The notes: a model not told the origin generated them from the letters alone. Positions 26,199 through 35,587 are shown, counted from the first letter of the stretch. The stretch: 64,000 nt of DNA from Verrucomicrobiota bacterium (GCA_025360015.1 JANYCZ010000016.1:1-64000), one strand, 5' to 3'. Program-made: numbers and translations.

Positions 26199-26426
26199 TT
26201 ATTGATTGAGCTCCAAGCTCATCTCATTGCCCTGCTTGAGGGACTGCGAATGCGGACTGCGGATAGCGCGGGCACCGTTAAAGCTTTCACTGTGGGCGTG
26301 CTTGTACCCGGCCGGATCCATGATCTGCCAGAGTTCGTCCCTTCTTTCGCTGGAGCAGCCGGTGAGGAGAGGCAGCAGAAACAGGCTTTGAAAACAAAGA
26401 GTGCGGTGCAGGCGGGAGATTTTCAT
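26199..26426 (-). CDS. Small lipoprotein heading the sensory array
   Basis: 75 residues: MKISRLHRTLCFQSLFLLPL followed by the lipobox LTGC (Cys near residue 24) and a 50-residue hydrophilic remainder with no recognised domain. It is the first gene upstream of the RedB-like/kinase pair on the same strand, with a 99-bp gap that contains AT-rich DNA around 26145-26160. A link to the kinase is suggested only by position. Confidence 0.6.
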   Translation of the reverse strand: MKISRLHRTLCFQSLFLLPLLTGCSSERRDELWQIMDPAGYKHAHSESFNGARAIRSPHSQSLKQGNEMSLELNQ

Positions 26427-26445
26427 CTGGGGATGGGGTTGGAAT

Positions 26446-27153
26446 TTACTTCTGTCCGTAATACGCTTCCGGTCCGTGTTTGCGCAAATGGTGCTTGGTT
26501 AAAATGTGGCTAGGAATCGAGCCTATATCAGGGTTCAGGGTGGCTGATCCGAGGGCCATTTGAGCGCACATTTCGAGAGCGATGCTGTTCTGCAGCGAAT
26601 CCATGGCGTTTTTGCCGAAGGTGAAGGGCGCGTGATGAAGCTGGAGCACGGCGGGCATTTCGAGAGGGCTCAGTTTCAACTCGCGCAGGCGCTCGACGAT
26701 GGCGAGGCCGGTGAAATGCTCATAGTCCTGGGCCACCTCCTCCGGCGTGAGAGCGCGCACGAGCGGAACGGTGCCGTGAAAGTGGTCTGCATGCGTGGTG
26801 CCGAAGCATGGAAGTTCACGACCGGCCTGGGAGAACATGGTGGCGTGCAGACTGTGCGTATGGGTGATACCGCCGATCTCGGGAAATTCACGGTAGAGGA
26901 CGAGGTGGGTTTTCGTGTCGGAGGAGGGCCGCAGCTTGCCCTCCACCACGCGGCCATCGAGATCGAGAACGACGATGTCGGCTGGCTGGAGCGCCGAGTA
27001 ATCGACGCCGCTGGGCTTGATGGCCCACAGACCGGAAGCACGGTCGATGCCGCTCACGTTGCCCCAGGTCAGGCGCACGAGGCCGCTGGGTTCCAGGGCA
27101 CGGTTGGCTTCACAGACTTGTTCGCGGAGATCTTGGAGGGTCATTGAAGGCAT
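26446..27153 (-). CDS. araD: L-ribulose-5-phosphate 4-epimerase family protein
   Basis: Zn-dependent class II aldolase-fold epimerase linking L-arabinose or related pentoses to D-xylulose-5-phosphate. AraD hallmarks are LTWGNVSGID, IKPSGVDYSAL, SSDTKTHLVLYREFPEIGG with the active-site Asp region, the Zn pair ITHTHSLHAT, GTTHADHFHG, LHHAPFTFGKNAMDS and the C-terminal YYGQ. Length 235 matches. ATG 27153 is taken; ATG 27144 is possible. No araA or araB is adjacent, so the substrate could also be another sugar such as L-xylulose- or L-ribulose-phosphate. Confidence 0.9.
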   Translation of the reverse strand: MPSMTLQDLREQVCEANRALEPSGLVRLTWGNVSGIDRASGLWAIKPSGVDYSALQPADIVVLDLDGRVVEGKLRPSSDTKTHLVLYREFPEIGGITHTHSLHATMFSQAGRELPCFGTTHADHFHGTVPLVRALTPEEVAQDYEHFTGLAIVERLRELKLSPLEMPAVLQLHHAPFTFGKNAMDSLQNSIALEMCAQMALGSATLNPDIGSIPSHILTKHHLRKHGPEAYYGQK

Positions 27154-27272
27154 GAAAGCCCAAACGTCTTACAATTCCAGCAACATCAACCGGGGTGTGA
27201 GGCGTTTAATACATTGATCCTTGAAGGTTGACGGGAGGAACGCCCCCGTTGACCTGTACCGCACAAACACAC

Positions 27273-28274
27273 ATGCCAGCCTCCGCCGCCCCCCTCAACG
27301 TTCCTGATCAGGAAGCCATCGTCAAAGCCTCCTCCTGGGTGGCTCCGCTTCGAACCGAAATCGGTCGTGTGCTCATCGGCCAGACCTCCTTGGTGGACCG
27401 CCTGCTGGTGGCGCTGCTGACCAACGGCCACGTGCTGCTCGAAGGTGTGCCGGGGATCGCGAAGACCTTGGCCGTGCGCACACTCTCCGGAACGTTGAAA
27501 GCCAAGTTCCAGCGCATTCAGTTCACGCCCGACCTGCTGCCTGCGGACGTCATCGGCACGATGGTGTACCATCCGAAAGACGGCACATTCACCCCGCGCC
27601 TGGGCCCTATTTTTGCCAATCTGGTGCTGGCAGACGAAATCAACCGTGCGCCGGCGAAGGTGCAGAGCGCCCTGCTGGAGGCCATGCAGGAGCGGCAGGT
27701 GACCATCGGCGAACACACGCACAAGCTGCCGGACCCCTTCATGGTGCTGGCCACGCAGAACCCTATCGACCAGGAAGGCACCTACACGCTGCCGGAAGCG
27801 CAGCTTGACCGCTTCCTGCTCAAAGTCCGTGTGACCTACCCGACGCCGGTCGAAGAGCGCATGGTGCTGGATGCGATGGCCACCTCGGCACCGAAACTGG
27901 ATGTGAACCAGGTCACCGATGTCGCCGCGATCAGCGCCAGTCGCATGGTGGTCAATGAGTTGTTCATGGATGAAAAAATCCGTGACTACATCGTCGCCCT
28001 GATCCATGCCACGCGTCACCCTGAGACCCTGGCACCGCACCTGAAGCTGCTCATCCGCTGCGGGGCCTCGCCGCGTGGCACGATCAACCTGGCGCTGGCC
28101 TCGAAGGCGCTGGCTTTCCTGAATGGCCGCAATTACGTGATCCCGCAGGACATCAAGGATCTCGCGCCTGACATCCTGCGCCACCGCATTCTGCTTTCGT
28201 ATGAAGCCGAGGCGGAAGGCGTCACGACGGATGACGTGGTGAAGACGCTGCTCGACAAGCTGCCGGTTCCTTAA
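27273..28274 (+). CDS. MoxR family AAA+ ATPase
   Basis: 333 residues from ATG 27273; the frame extends 15 codons to a TTG. Walker A is GVPGIAKT, Walker B is LVLADEINRAP, and sensor 1 is MVLATQNPIDQEGTYTLPEA with the arginine region AQLDRF. MoxR ATPases are chaperone-like partners of von Willebrand A (VWA) domain proteins. It is the first gene of a six-gene operon with DUF58, DUF4381 and Bat proteins, so its clients are presumably the VWA proteins encoded downstream. Confidence 0.93.
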   Translation: MPASAAPLNVPDQEAIVKASSWVAPLRTEIGRVLIGQTSLVDRLLVALLTNGHVLLEGVPGIAKTLAVRTLSGTLKAKFQRIQFTPDLLPADVIGTMVYHPKDGTFTPRLGPIFANLVLADEINRAPAKVQSALLEAMQERQVTIGEHTHKLPDPFMVLATQNPIDQEGTYTLPEAQLDRFLLKVRVTYPTPVEERMVLDAMATSAPKLDVNQVTDVAAISASRMVVNELFMDEKIRDYIVALIHATRHPETLAPHLKLLIRCGASPRGTINLALASKALAFLNGRNYVIPQDIKDLAPDILRHRILLSYEAEAEGVTTDDVVKTLLDKLPVP

Positions 28275-28287
28275 ACCCGCCCCAACC

Positions 28288-29208
28288 GTGAACCGGGAAC
28301 CTGCGCAGAACGACAACGACGCCAGACTCACGCGCATCCTCAAGCGCGTGCGGCGCATCGAACTGCTCACGCGCGGAATGGTGAAGGAGATGCTCGGCGG
28401 CCAGTACCACTCCCGCTTCAAAGGGCAGGGCATTGAGTTTGATGATTTCCGCGAGTACCAGCCCGGTGATGATGTGCGCTTCATCGACTGGAACGTGACC
28501 GCGCGCATGAACGATCCGTTTGTGCGCAAGTATGTGGAGGAGCGTGAACTGACGGTGATGCTGTGCGTGGACGTCAGCGGGTCGGGCGACTACGGCAGCC
28601 AGGAAGATTCGAAGCGCGAACGCGCGGCGGAGATCGCGGCGGTGTTTGCCTTCAGCGCGGTGCAGAACCAGGACAAGGTGGGGCTGACGCTTTTTTCCGA
28701 TGGCATCGAACACTACCTGCCGGCGCGCAAAGGGGCGCCCCATGCGCTGCGCATTCTGCGTGACATTTTAAACAGCGAGCCCAAGCGGCAGGGCACGGAC
28801 ATCAAGCCCGCGCTGGATCTCGCGCTCCAGCGGATCGCCCATCGGGCGCTGGTGATCCTGGTTTCAGATTTTATCACCCCCGATAATGCCTGGGAAAAAA
28901 GCCTGAAGGCGGTGGCGGCCAAGCATGATGTGGTGGCGGCGCAGATCCTGGACCCGCGTGAGATCACGCTGCCGGACGTGGGACGCGTGTGCCTCGAAGA
29001 CCCGGAGACCGGGGAGCAGATCCTCGTCAACACCTCCCATCCTGCGGTGCGTGACCAGTATGAAGAACGTGTGGCGGAGCGGCAGGACGCGCTGCTGCAC
29101 CTGCTGCGGCGCTGCGGCGTGGAACGCATCACCGTGCGCACTGACGAAGACTACGTGCCTGCTTTGAAGGCTTATTTCCGTTCGCGCAAAAGGAGGAAAC
29201 GTGGATGA
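28288..29208 (+). CDS. DUF58 family protein (VWA-like)
   Basis: 306 residues from a GTG start, 13 bases after moxR. The DUF58 core is seen in FDDFREYQPGDDVRFIDWN, followed by a degenerate metal-adhesion motif in CVDVSGSGDYG and a VWA-like fold (LVILVSDFITPDNA). DUF58 proteins nearly always accompany MoxR. It ends with a basic tail (RSRKRRKRG). The stop overlaps the next start in ATGA. Confidence 0.9.
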   Translation: MNREPAQNDNDARLTRILKRVRRIELLTRGMVKEMLGGQYHSRFKGQGIEFDDFREYQPGDDVRFIDWNVTARMNDPFVRKYVEERELTVMLCVDVSGSGDYGSQEDSKRERAAEIAAVFAFSAVQNQDKVGLTLFSDGIEHYLPARKGAPHALRILRDILNSEPKRQGTDIKPALDLALQRIAHRALVILVSDFITPDNAWEKSLKAVAAKHDVVAAQILDPREITLPDVGRVCLEDPETGEQILVNTSHPAVRDQYEERVAERQDALLHLLRRCGVERITVRTDEDYVPALKAYFRSRKRRKRG

Positions 29209-29765
29209 AGACCCTGCTCTCCCACATGCATGCCTTGCTGGCGCAGTTTCAAGGTCCGGGCCCGCTGCCGCACCCTGAACTGCCGCCGCCCGAGAACGTG
29301 GGACTGCCGCCGCCGTGGTGGATCCCCTGGGCGGCCTTGCTGCTGCTGGGGCTTTTGATCGCCGTCATCGTCTGGCTGCTGATCCGCCCGAAAGAGACAC
29401 CGCCCACGCCGCAGCGGCAGCCGTGGAGTTCGGCCTTCCGTGCGCTGACTGATCTGCGTACGCGCCTTCAATCCATTCCGCCGCAGGACATGAGCCACCG
29501 GATCTCGCAGATTTTGCGGCGCTACCTCCAGGAACGTTATGCGGTGCCGGCACCGGCCCGCACGACGCGTGAAATTTTTGACGGTCGGGTGGAGCGGCAG
29601 CCCGGAGCGCCGGTGTCACGTGCGCAGGGACTGTGGCGCGAGCGTTTTGAGCCCGTGGCTCATCTGTGTGACGACATCTCGTTCATGCCTGCTCCGCGTA
29701 CTGAGGAGGAATCGACCATGCTGATCGACCAGGCGCTCGCGCGCATGCAGGAGGAGAAACCATGA
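29205..29765 (+). CDS. DUF4381-like membrane protein of the Bat operon
   Basis: 186 residues. A Pro-rich segment precedes one membrane helix near 45-65 (PWAALLLLGLLIAVIVWLLI). The remainder is a cytosolic helical domain with MSHRISQILRRYLQERY and an EESTMLIDQAL tail, as in DUF4381 proteins that sit between DUF58 and BatA genes. The function is unknown. It overlaps both neighbours by four bases (ATGA). Confidence 0.78.
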   Translation: MKTLLSHMHALLAQFQGPGPLPHPELPPPENVGLPPPWWIPWAALLLLGLLIAVIVWLLIRPKETPPTPQRQPWSSAFRALTDLRTRLQSIPPQDMSHRISQILRRYLQERYAVPAPARTTREIFDGRVERQPGAPVSRAQGLWRERFEPVAHLCDDISFMPAPRTEEESTMLIDQALARMQEEKP

Positions 29766-30790
29766 TGATCCCGGGCCTGCCTGGAGTGCAAATTTTGCAC
29801 CCGCTGTGGCTGCTGCTACTGCCCCTGGCACCGCTGCTGGCGATGCTGCGCGGGGCGCGCGGCAAACGCGCGGCCATCAAATTTCCCACCACCTTCCTGC
29901 TGCGTGATCTCGGCAGGCCGGCGCGCAGCAGCCTGGGTGGCTTCATCTTTGGCCTCATCCTGATCAGCCTGAGCTTCGGCATCGTGGCGCTGTCACGTCC
30001 ACAGAAGATCCTGTCCTTTGAAGAGGAAAAGGCCGAGGGCATCGCGATCATGCTGACGGTGGATGTGTCGCTGTCGATGCTGATTGAGGACTTCTACATC
30101 GGCGCCCAGCCGGTGAACCGGCTGACGGCGGCCAAGCGCGTGATGACGGACTTCATCAAAGGCCGCCGCAGCGACAAGATCGGCATCGTGGCCTTTGCCG
30201 GTGAGACCTATCTGCCCTGCCCGCTCACGCTTGACCGTGACTGGCTGATCAACAATCTCGACCGTGTGCAGACCCAGCGCGTGGGAGACGGGACCGCCAT
30301 CGGTTCCGGCATCGCCTCCGCCGCCAACCGGATGCGCCGTGAAAAGTCGCCGAGCAAGGTCATCGTACTGCTGACGGATGGCGCGAACAATTCCGGACGG
30401 CTCAGCCCGCAGGATGCGGCGAAGCTGGCGGCCACGCTGGGCATCAAGATCTACACGATCGCCATCGGCACGCCGGGAATCCACAGCATTCCGGATCCCA
30501 AACGCGGGACTTTCACACCGGTGGGGCAGCAGTTGTTTGATGAAGGCACGCTGAAAGAAGTGGCGGCCATCGGCAACGGCCAGTTTTACATGGCGCAAAA
30601 TCTCAACTCGCTCAGCGATGTGTTTGCCACCATCGACAAGCTCGAAAAAACCAAGATCGAGCATCACAAGATCATCGAGACCGAGGAGCTGTTTCCGTGG
30701 CCGCTGGCCGTTTCCGCCATCGCGCTGTTTCTCGCGCTGCTGCTATCTTTGACCGTTCTGCATTCGGCCCCTGAACCGGCCGCCACCTGA
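29762..30790 (+). CDS. batA: BatA-like von Willebrand A membrane protein
   Basis: 342 residues. The BatA N-terminal pair of helices flanks a short loop (about 8-25 and 60-77). A VWA domain follows (about 90-290) with the metal site DVSLSM, the Thr region of GDGTAIGSGI and LLTDGANNSG. A final membrane helix is near 312-332. Bat (Bacteroides aerotolerance) proteins form envelope complexes; their molecular action is not settled. It starts in the ATGA of the previous stop, and BatB follows after five bases. Confidence 0.9.
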   Translation: MMIPGLPGVQILHPLWLLLLPLAPLLAMLRGARGKRAAIKFPTTFLLRDLGRPARSSLGGFIFGLILISLSFGIVALSRPQKILSFEEEKAEGIAIMLTVDVSLSMLIEDFYIGAQPVNRLTAAKRVMTDFIKGRRSDKIGIVAFAGETYLPCPLTLDRDWLINNLDRVQTQRVGDGTAIGSGIASAANRMRREKSPSKVIVLLTDGANNSGRLSPQDAAKLAATLGIKIYTIAIGTPGIHSIPDPKRGTFTPVGQQLFDEGTLKEVAAIGNGQFYMAQNLNSLSDVFATIDKLEKTKIEHHKIIETEELFPWPLAVSAIALFLALLLSLTVLHSAPEPAAT

Positions 30791-30795
30791 GTGTC

Positions 30796-32892
30796 ATGAC
30801 CTTTGCCCACCCACATCTGCTCTGGTTTTTGCTGATCGTTCCCGCGCTAGTGGGACTGAAGCTGCTGGTGGACGCGCAGGGCTCGAAGGCGGAGCGCGTT
30901 TTCACCGCAGCGCGTTTGCGGCCGGCGCTGGTCATGGGGCGCTCCCTGTGGAGGTCCTGGCTGGTGTATGCGCTCTACGCCATGGCCATGGCCTGCATCA
31001 TCGTCGCTGTGGCGCAGCCGCGCTGGGGGGATGAAAAGCTCGAGATTCCTGACAAGGGCCGCAACATCTTCATCGCCATCGACACGTCGCGCTCGATGCT
31101 GGCGCGTGATGTGCAGCCAGACCGTCTCACCCGCGCACGGCTGGCGGCGCATGATCTGGTCATGGAACTCGGCGGAGAGCGGATCGGCCTGCTGGCCTTC
31201 GCGGGCCGCGCCTACCTTCAGGCCCCGCTTACCACGGACCATGACGCCATCATCGAATCGTTGCTGGCCTTCGATCATACGATCATTGAGTGGGGCGGGA
31301 GCAATCTGGCCGATCTGCTGGACGTCACGCTGCGGGCGATCAAAAACCTGCCGAAGAGCAATTACGCGCTGGTGATTTTCAGTGATGGAGGCGACGCGGA
31401 CGCCAACCTGGTGCCGTACACCCAGCGCCTCACGGCGGCGGGCGTCATCGTCGCGACGGTGGGTGTGGGCACCGATGTGGGCACGCTCATTCCGAATCCT
31501 GAGGTCGAGGGGGATTACATCCGTGACGAAGCCGGCAACGTGGTGCGTTCACAGCTGCAAAGCGCGGTGCTGCAGCAGCTTGCCACCGCTACCGGCGGGC
31601 GTTTTCTCAAGCTCGGAGAGCAGCCACTCAACCGCCATTCCATCCAGCCGCTGCTGGACCGCCTCACGGAACAGCAGTCTGCCAACCGGCAAACTTCGCG
31701 ACCGATTGAGCGCTTTGCCTGGCCCCTGGGTCTGGGTATATTCCTGCTCATGCTTGCCTGGATCATCAGTTCCCTGCCCCGTCCTGCCGCGCGCCCGGTT
31801 CTGCTGGCGCTGGCGCTGAGCGCTTTTGCCCCCGCGCCTACCGCACAGGCTGCGGACACGGGAGGAAGGCTGGCCGCCATCTACACTCAGAGCGATCCCA
31901 CGCCGGAGGAGGCGCGCCAGGCGCTCGAAAGCGGTGACTACAAGCATGCGCGTGATCTTTACGCGGAATTGCTGGACGAATACGCGGGTGAACAGGATTC
32001 CACCGTGCCGAAAGCCCGTGCCAGAAGCCGCATGAGCTGGGTCACCGGCATCTTTAAAAGCATCAGCCGTTCGATGAGCAGGAATCAGAAATTGGAGGAC
32101 GAGCTAATGTACGGCCTGGCCACCGCCGAGCACGATCTGACCAACTACGATGCTTCGGTGAAGCACTTCAGCGACCTCCTGCGCACGGAGGACAAATCCA
32201 TGCGCATACGCGCCCATCGCGGCATGGGCCACACGCTCTATGATCAAGGGGTGCGCGGCCTGCAGCAGCAGCCAAAGATCACCCTGCAGCGCTGGACCGA
32301 TGCGCTGCGCCATTTTGATGCGGCACTGGAACTCGACCCGGACAACAAGGAGCTGCGGGAGAACCGTGATCATGTGAGCGCCATGCTCGACAAACTGCGC
32401 GAGGTGATGAAGAAGATGGAGGAACAGCAGGGCAAAAAGGGCGACAAAGGCCAGAAGGGGCAAAAGGGCGACAAGGGCCAAGGCCAGGAAGGTGAAGAAG
32501 GCGACGAGGGAGAGTCTGGCAACCAAGGCAGTGACCCCGACAATCAAGGCCAGCCCAAAAAGCCCAAAGAAGTCAAAGGCGAAAAGAAGGAAGCGGATGA
32601 CGGCATCGGCGGCAAGGACGCCAAAGACCTCCCGGAAGGACGTCTGCAAGCCGCGGGTGAAGGCCAGGGTGAAAAAGATGGCCAGCAAGGCAAGGATGGC
32701 GAGAAACCGGGCGGGGAAGGCGGGGATGAGAAGAAAAAAACAGCCAAAGACAATCCCTCCGATCAACGCAATCCACGCACCGGCTTCACCCCCGGCGAAG
32801 CCGAAGGCTACATCCGCCAGTACATGGACGAGATCACCGCGCCGGTGAGCAACCGCTACCACACTCCGCCGCCCAACAAAAAAGACTGGTGA
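30796..32892 (+). CDS. BatB-like VWA protein fused to TPR and charged region (BatB-BatC)
   Basis: 698 residues. Two N-terminal helices, a VWA domain (about 90-280) with metal site DTSRSM and FSDGGDADAN, a helix near 312-332 and then a periplasmic TPR-type helical region (about 345-520, the BatC-like part). Residues 535-650 are a Gly/Lys/Glu/Asp/Gln-rich low-complexity stretch with collagen-like periodicity (GDKGQKGQKGDKGQ). The end (GEAEGYIRQYMDEITAP) matches BatC C-termini. In Bacteroidetes BatB and BatC are separate genes, so this is a fusion. Confidence 0.88.
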   Translation: MTFAHPHLLWFLLIVPALVGLKLLVDAQGSKAERVFTAARLRPALVMGRSLWRSWLVYALYAMAMACIIVAVAQPRWGDEKLEIPDKGRNIFIAIDTSRSMLARDVQPDRLTRARLAAHDLVMELGGERIGLLAFAGRAYLQAPLTTDHDAIIESLLAFDHTIIEWGGSNLADLLDVTLRAIKNLPKSNYALVIFSDGGDADANLVPYTQRLTAAGVIVATVGVGTDVGTLIPNPEVEGDYIRDEAGNVVRSQLQSAVLQQLATATGGRFLKLGEQPLNRHSIQPLLDRLTEQQSANRQTSRPIERFAWPLGLGIFLLMLAWIISSLPRPAARPVLLALALSAFAPAPTAQAADTGGRLAAIYTQSDPTPEEARQALESGDYKHARDLYAELLDEYAGEQDSTVPKARARSRMSWVTGIFKSISRSMSRNQKLEDELMYGLATAEHDLTNYDASVKHFSDLLRTEDKSMRIRAHRGMGHTLYDQGVRGLQQQPKITLQRWTDALRHFDAALELDPDNKELRENRDHVSAMLDKLREVMKKMEEQQGKKGDKGQKGQKGDKGQGQEGEEGDEGESGNQGSDPDNQGQPKKPKEVKGEKKEADDGIGGKDAKDLPEGRLQAAGEGQGEKDGQQGKDGEKPGGEGGDEKKKTAKDNPSDQRNPRTGFTPGEAEGYIRQYMDEITAPVSNRYHTPPPNKKDW

Positions 32893-32927
32893 CCCGCATG
32901 CGCCAGCAGTGACGCATGATGAAGCCA

Positions 32928-33053
32928 GAATGACGAACGAAAATCCCAAGCTCGAATGATTCAAAGCCCCTATCTCCCTACAGTCCAAATGCGGTCCGCA
33001 GGCGTGCCCGGCGTCTGGGATATTCGGCATTCGGCGTTCCGCTTCGGTCATTC
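32928..33053. repeat. Repeat-like element overlapping the batD start
   Basis: The segment opens with GAATGACGAACGAAA and closes with GGTCATTC after a run of ATTCGGCATTCGGCGTTCCG. The outer ends GAATGAC and GTCATTC are inverted copies. The composition (GAATGA / TCATTC words) differs from the neighbouring coding DNA and recalls short dispersed intergenic elements of PVC genomes. It contains the chosen batD start and the codons for its first 33 residues. A related half-element is at 56396-56426. Confidence 0.5.
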
Positions 33054-35580
33054 CGCCTGTTTGCGTGTGCTGCTGTTTCTGGCCTTTCTGATCACCAGCG
33101 CCTCCGCAGCCACGGTGCGTGCTTATGTCCAGCCCGACCACGCGCGTACCGGTGAGGTGGTCGCCTATGTCATCGCCGTGCAAAATGGCAACGTGCAAAG
33201 CCTGCCGCAGCTACGGCTGCCGGTGCAGGTGAAAGCGAGCTCCGGCTTCAGGTTGATTCAAAATGCGGATGGCAACAAGCTCTCCAACCAGCTCTCCTTG
33301 GAAATCGCGGCCACGGAACCCGGCGAGTTCGTCATTCCACCCCAGGAGGTGCTGGTGAACGGCGAGATTCTGAAAACCAACGAGGTCCGCCTCATCGTCA
33401 GTGAAGCCGCAGCTCCTCCGGCAGCCCCCGGTGCACCCGAAGATGCCAGCGTTCCTTTGTTCCAGATCGAGGTGGGAAAAACGGAAGTCTATCAGGGAGA
33501 AGTGGTTCCCATCAGCGCCAGCCTGTTTGTGCCGCGGAACAACGTGATGCTGCGCCGCGTCGGGATGATCGAGATCAACAAGAGTGATTTTGCCATTGCC
33601 CGCTTTCCGCAGCAGTCCGACCAGTCGGAAACCGTCATCAACGGTGTCGGCTACATCGTCATCACCTCCCGCAGCACCCTCTCGGCGCTGCATGCGGGCG
33701 ATTTGAAAGTAGGGCCAGCCACCTCCGAGCTGTTGTATGAGGTGTATGACGAGGATACGCAGCGTCAGCTGCGCAGCAGGATGCCGCTGCCGTTTGGGAT
33801 GATCATGGGCGGAGGTGGCGGAGAGACCCGCAAGCAGGTGGTCAAAAGCCAGGACATCAAAATCAAGGTGCTGCCGCTTCCCACGGAAGGCAAACCTGCG
33901 CACTTCAGCGGAGCCGTCGGTGATTTCAGCATCAGCGCCACCGCCACGCCGAATGAACTCAACGTTGGCGACCCGCTGGCTGTGGACATCACCATCGATG
34001 GTTCGGGCAATTTCGACGCGCTCAATCCTCCCAGCCTCATGCCGCCTGAGGGGTGGAAGGCCTACCCGCCGAGACGGTACAACGTGGACGGCCCGATCGA
34101 CCCCAATCTCACGCCCACGGCGCAGCGCCGCATCGGTTATTCGATGGTCTTTGTGCCAGAAAAAGTGCACACCGAATTGCCCCCGTTTGAACTGAGCTAC
34201 TTCAGCCCTTCGCAGAAAAAATACGTCGCCGCGCGTACGCCGCCGATTGCGCTGCGCATCAAGCCCGGTGCGGTGGTGGCTGCGGCTGCCGCCACGGATG
34301 GCGGCAGCGGAGCAGAGGCACCCAAACCGCCGCCTGTGCAGCAGCCCAAGCCGCAGATCAGCGACATCCTGATGAATGTGCCGGCCAAGGCCAGGTGGCT
34401 GAACACCGCTGCCGTCAGCAACCCCCTCACCGCCAGTGCACGCTTCTGGGCCATTCAGTCGATCCCGGCGCTGCTCGTGATTTTTGCGACCCTGTTCACG
34501 TGGCTCAGCCGCCGCCGTGCGGAGGCCACCCGCGGGCTCCGGGGAGAGTTGCAGCAGTTGTGGCGCGGCCTGGAGGAGAAACCTCTGGCAGACCGCGATT
34601 TCCTGCAGCGTGCCGCCCATTTCATCCACCGGAGCCAGCCGGGGGAAGTGCAGGACGAGGAGCTGCGGCAGATCATCCAGCGCTATGAAACCCAAAGCTT
34701 CACCGCGACACCCACCTCCGAGCAAGCGCTTGGATCAGGCGAACGCAGCCGTATTTTGTCCAAACTGGCCCCGCTGCTGAAACACGCCGTCCTGTTCGTG
34801 GCCATGTTTGGCGCGCTCTCGCTGCACGCAGCAGAGCCGGAGGCCTCTCCTGACGAAGTTTACCGGCAGGCGCGGGAGGCGCTGGAAAACGGCAAATTTA
34901 CCCAGGCGCAATATCTTGGGGAATCGCTCACCAAGCAGCAACCGCCCGCCTTGAGCGGTGCGGTGTTCACGCTCATCGCCAATGCGCGATACCGGCAGGA
35001 AGATCTGGGGCGTGCAGCGCTGTGGTATCAGCGTGCGCAGCTGCTGGATCCGCTGAACCCCGAGGTGCGGCAAAATCTGCGGCACCTGGATGAGAAACTG
35101 CGCTTTTTCCGTTTCGTGGAAACCTCACCGCTGGCCGAGTGGAGCCTGCTGCTGAGCAAGAACACCTGGATCATCGGGGCTTCGGCGGGGGTGTGGCTCA
35201 TTCTGCTGGCCTTCATGCGCTGGATTCTTGCCTCGTCGCGCAAAAACAGCAGCGGAGTGTCTGCCGTGGTGGTCAGCGTCATCGGCCTGCTAGTATTCAT
35301 TCCCTCCGTCACCTTCGCAGCCATCCGCCCGGCTCCGAGCGACCGTGTGAAGGATGTGATGGTCGTCACCTCCCGGGAAGTCAGAGCCTACACTGCGGCC
35401 ACGCTCACTTCCGGCAGCGTCATTGACAGCCTCCCGCCCGGCAGCCAGGTGCGCCTGCTGGAAAAACGAGGAGCCTGGAGCTACGTGGAAATCCCCACCA
35501 GCGGCGAACCCGTCCGCGGGTGGGTCGAATCCGCCACTTACACACCTCTGTGGCCATGGAACATGGCGCTTGTGCCATAG
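32956..35580 (+). CDS. BatD-like protein fused to BatE-like TPR/SH3 region
   Basis: 874 residues from ATG 32956. The first 35 residues derive from a repeat-like element, so a later start just before the signal peptide (an in-frame TTG giving LRVLLFLAFLITSASA) is plausible. Residues about 50-480 match BatD (oxygen tolerance), with beta-sandwich segments such as FSISATATPNELNVGDPLAV. A helix near 500 is followed by a cytosolic helical segment; a BatE-like part with TPRs (about 620-705), two helices and a C-terminal bacterial SH3 domain (VRLLEKRGAWSYVEIPTSGE) completes it. It is last in the operon. Confidence 0.88.
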   Translation: MIQSPYLPTVQMRSAGVPGVWDIRHSAFRFGHSACLRVLLFLAFLITSASAATVRAYVQPDHARTGEVVAYVIAVQNGNVQSLPQLRLPVQVKASSGFRLIQNADGNKLSNQLSLEIAATEPGEFVIPPQEVLVNGEILKTNEVRLIVSEAAAPPAAPGAPEDASVPLFQIEVGKTEVYQGEVVPISASLFVPRNNVMLRRVGMIEINKSDFAIARFPQQSDQSETVINGVGYIVITSRSTLSALHAGDLKVGPATSELLYEVYDEDTQRQLRSRMPLPFGMIMGGGGGETRKQVVKSQDIKIKVLPLPTEGKPAHFSGAVGDFSISATATPNELNVGDPLAVDITIDGSGNFDALNPPSLMPPEGWKAYPPRRYNVDGPIDPNLTPTAQRRIGYSMVFVPEKVHTELPPFELSYFSPSQKKYVAARTPPIALRIKPGAVVAAAAATDGGSGAEAPKPPPVQQPKPQISDILMNVPAKARWLNTAAVSNPLTASARFWAIQSIPALLVIFATLFTWLSRRRAEATRGLRGELQQLWRGLEEKPLADRDFLQRAAHFIHRSQPGEVQDEELRQIIQRYETQSFTATPTSEQALGSGERSRILSKLAPLLKHAVLFVAMFGALSLHAAEPEASPDEVYRQAREALENGKFTQAQYLGESLTKQQPPALSGAVFTLIANARYRQEDLGRAALWYQRAQLLDPLNPEVRQNLRHLDEKLRFFRFVETSPLAEWSLLLSKNTWIIGASAGVWLILLAFMRWILASSRKNSSGVSAVVVSVIGLLVFIPSVTFAAIRPAPSDRVKDVMVVTSREVRAYTAATLTSGSVIDSLPPGSQVRLLEKRGAWSYVEIPTSGEPVRGWVESATYTPLWPWNMALVP

Positions 35581-35587
35581 AAAAACG

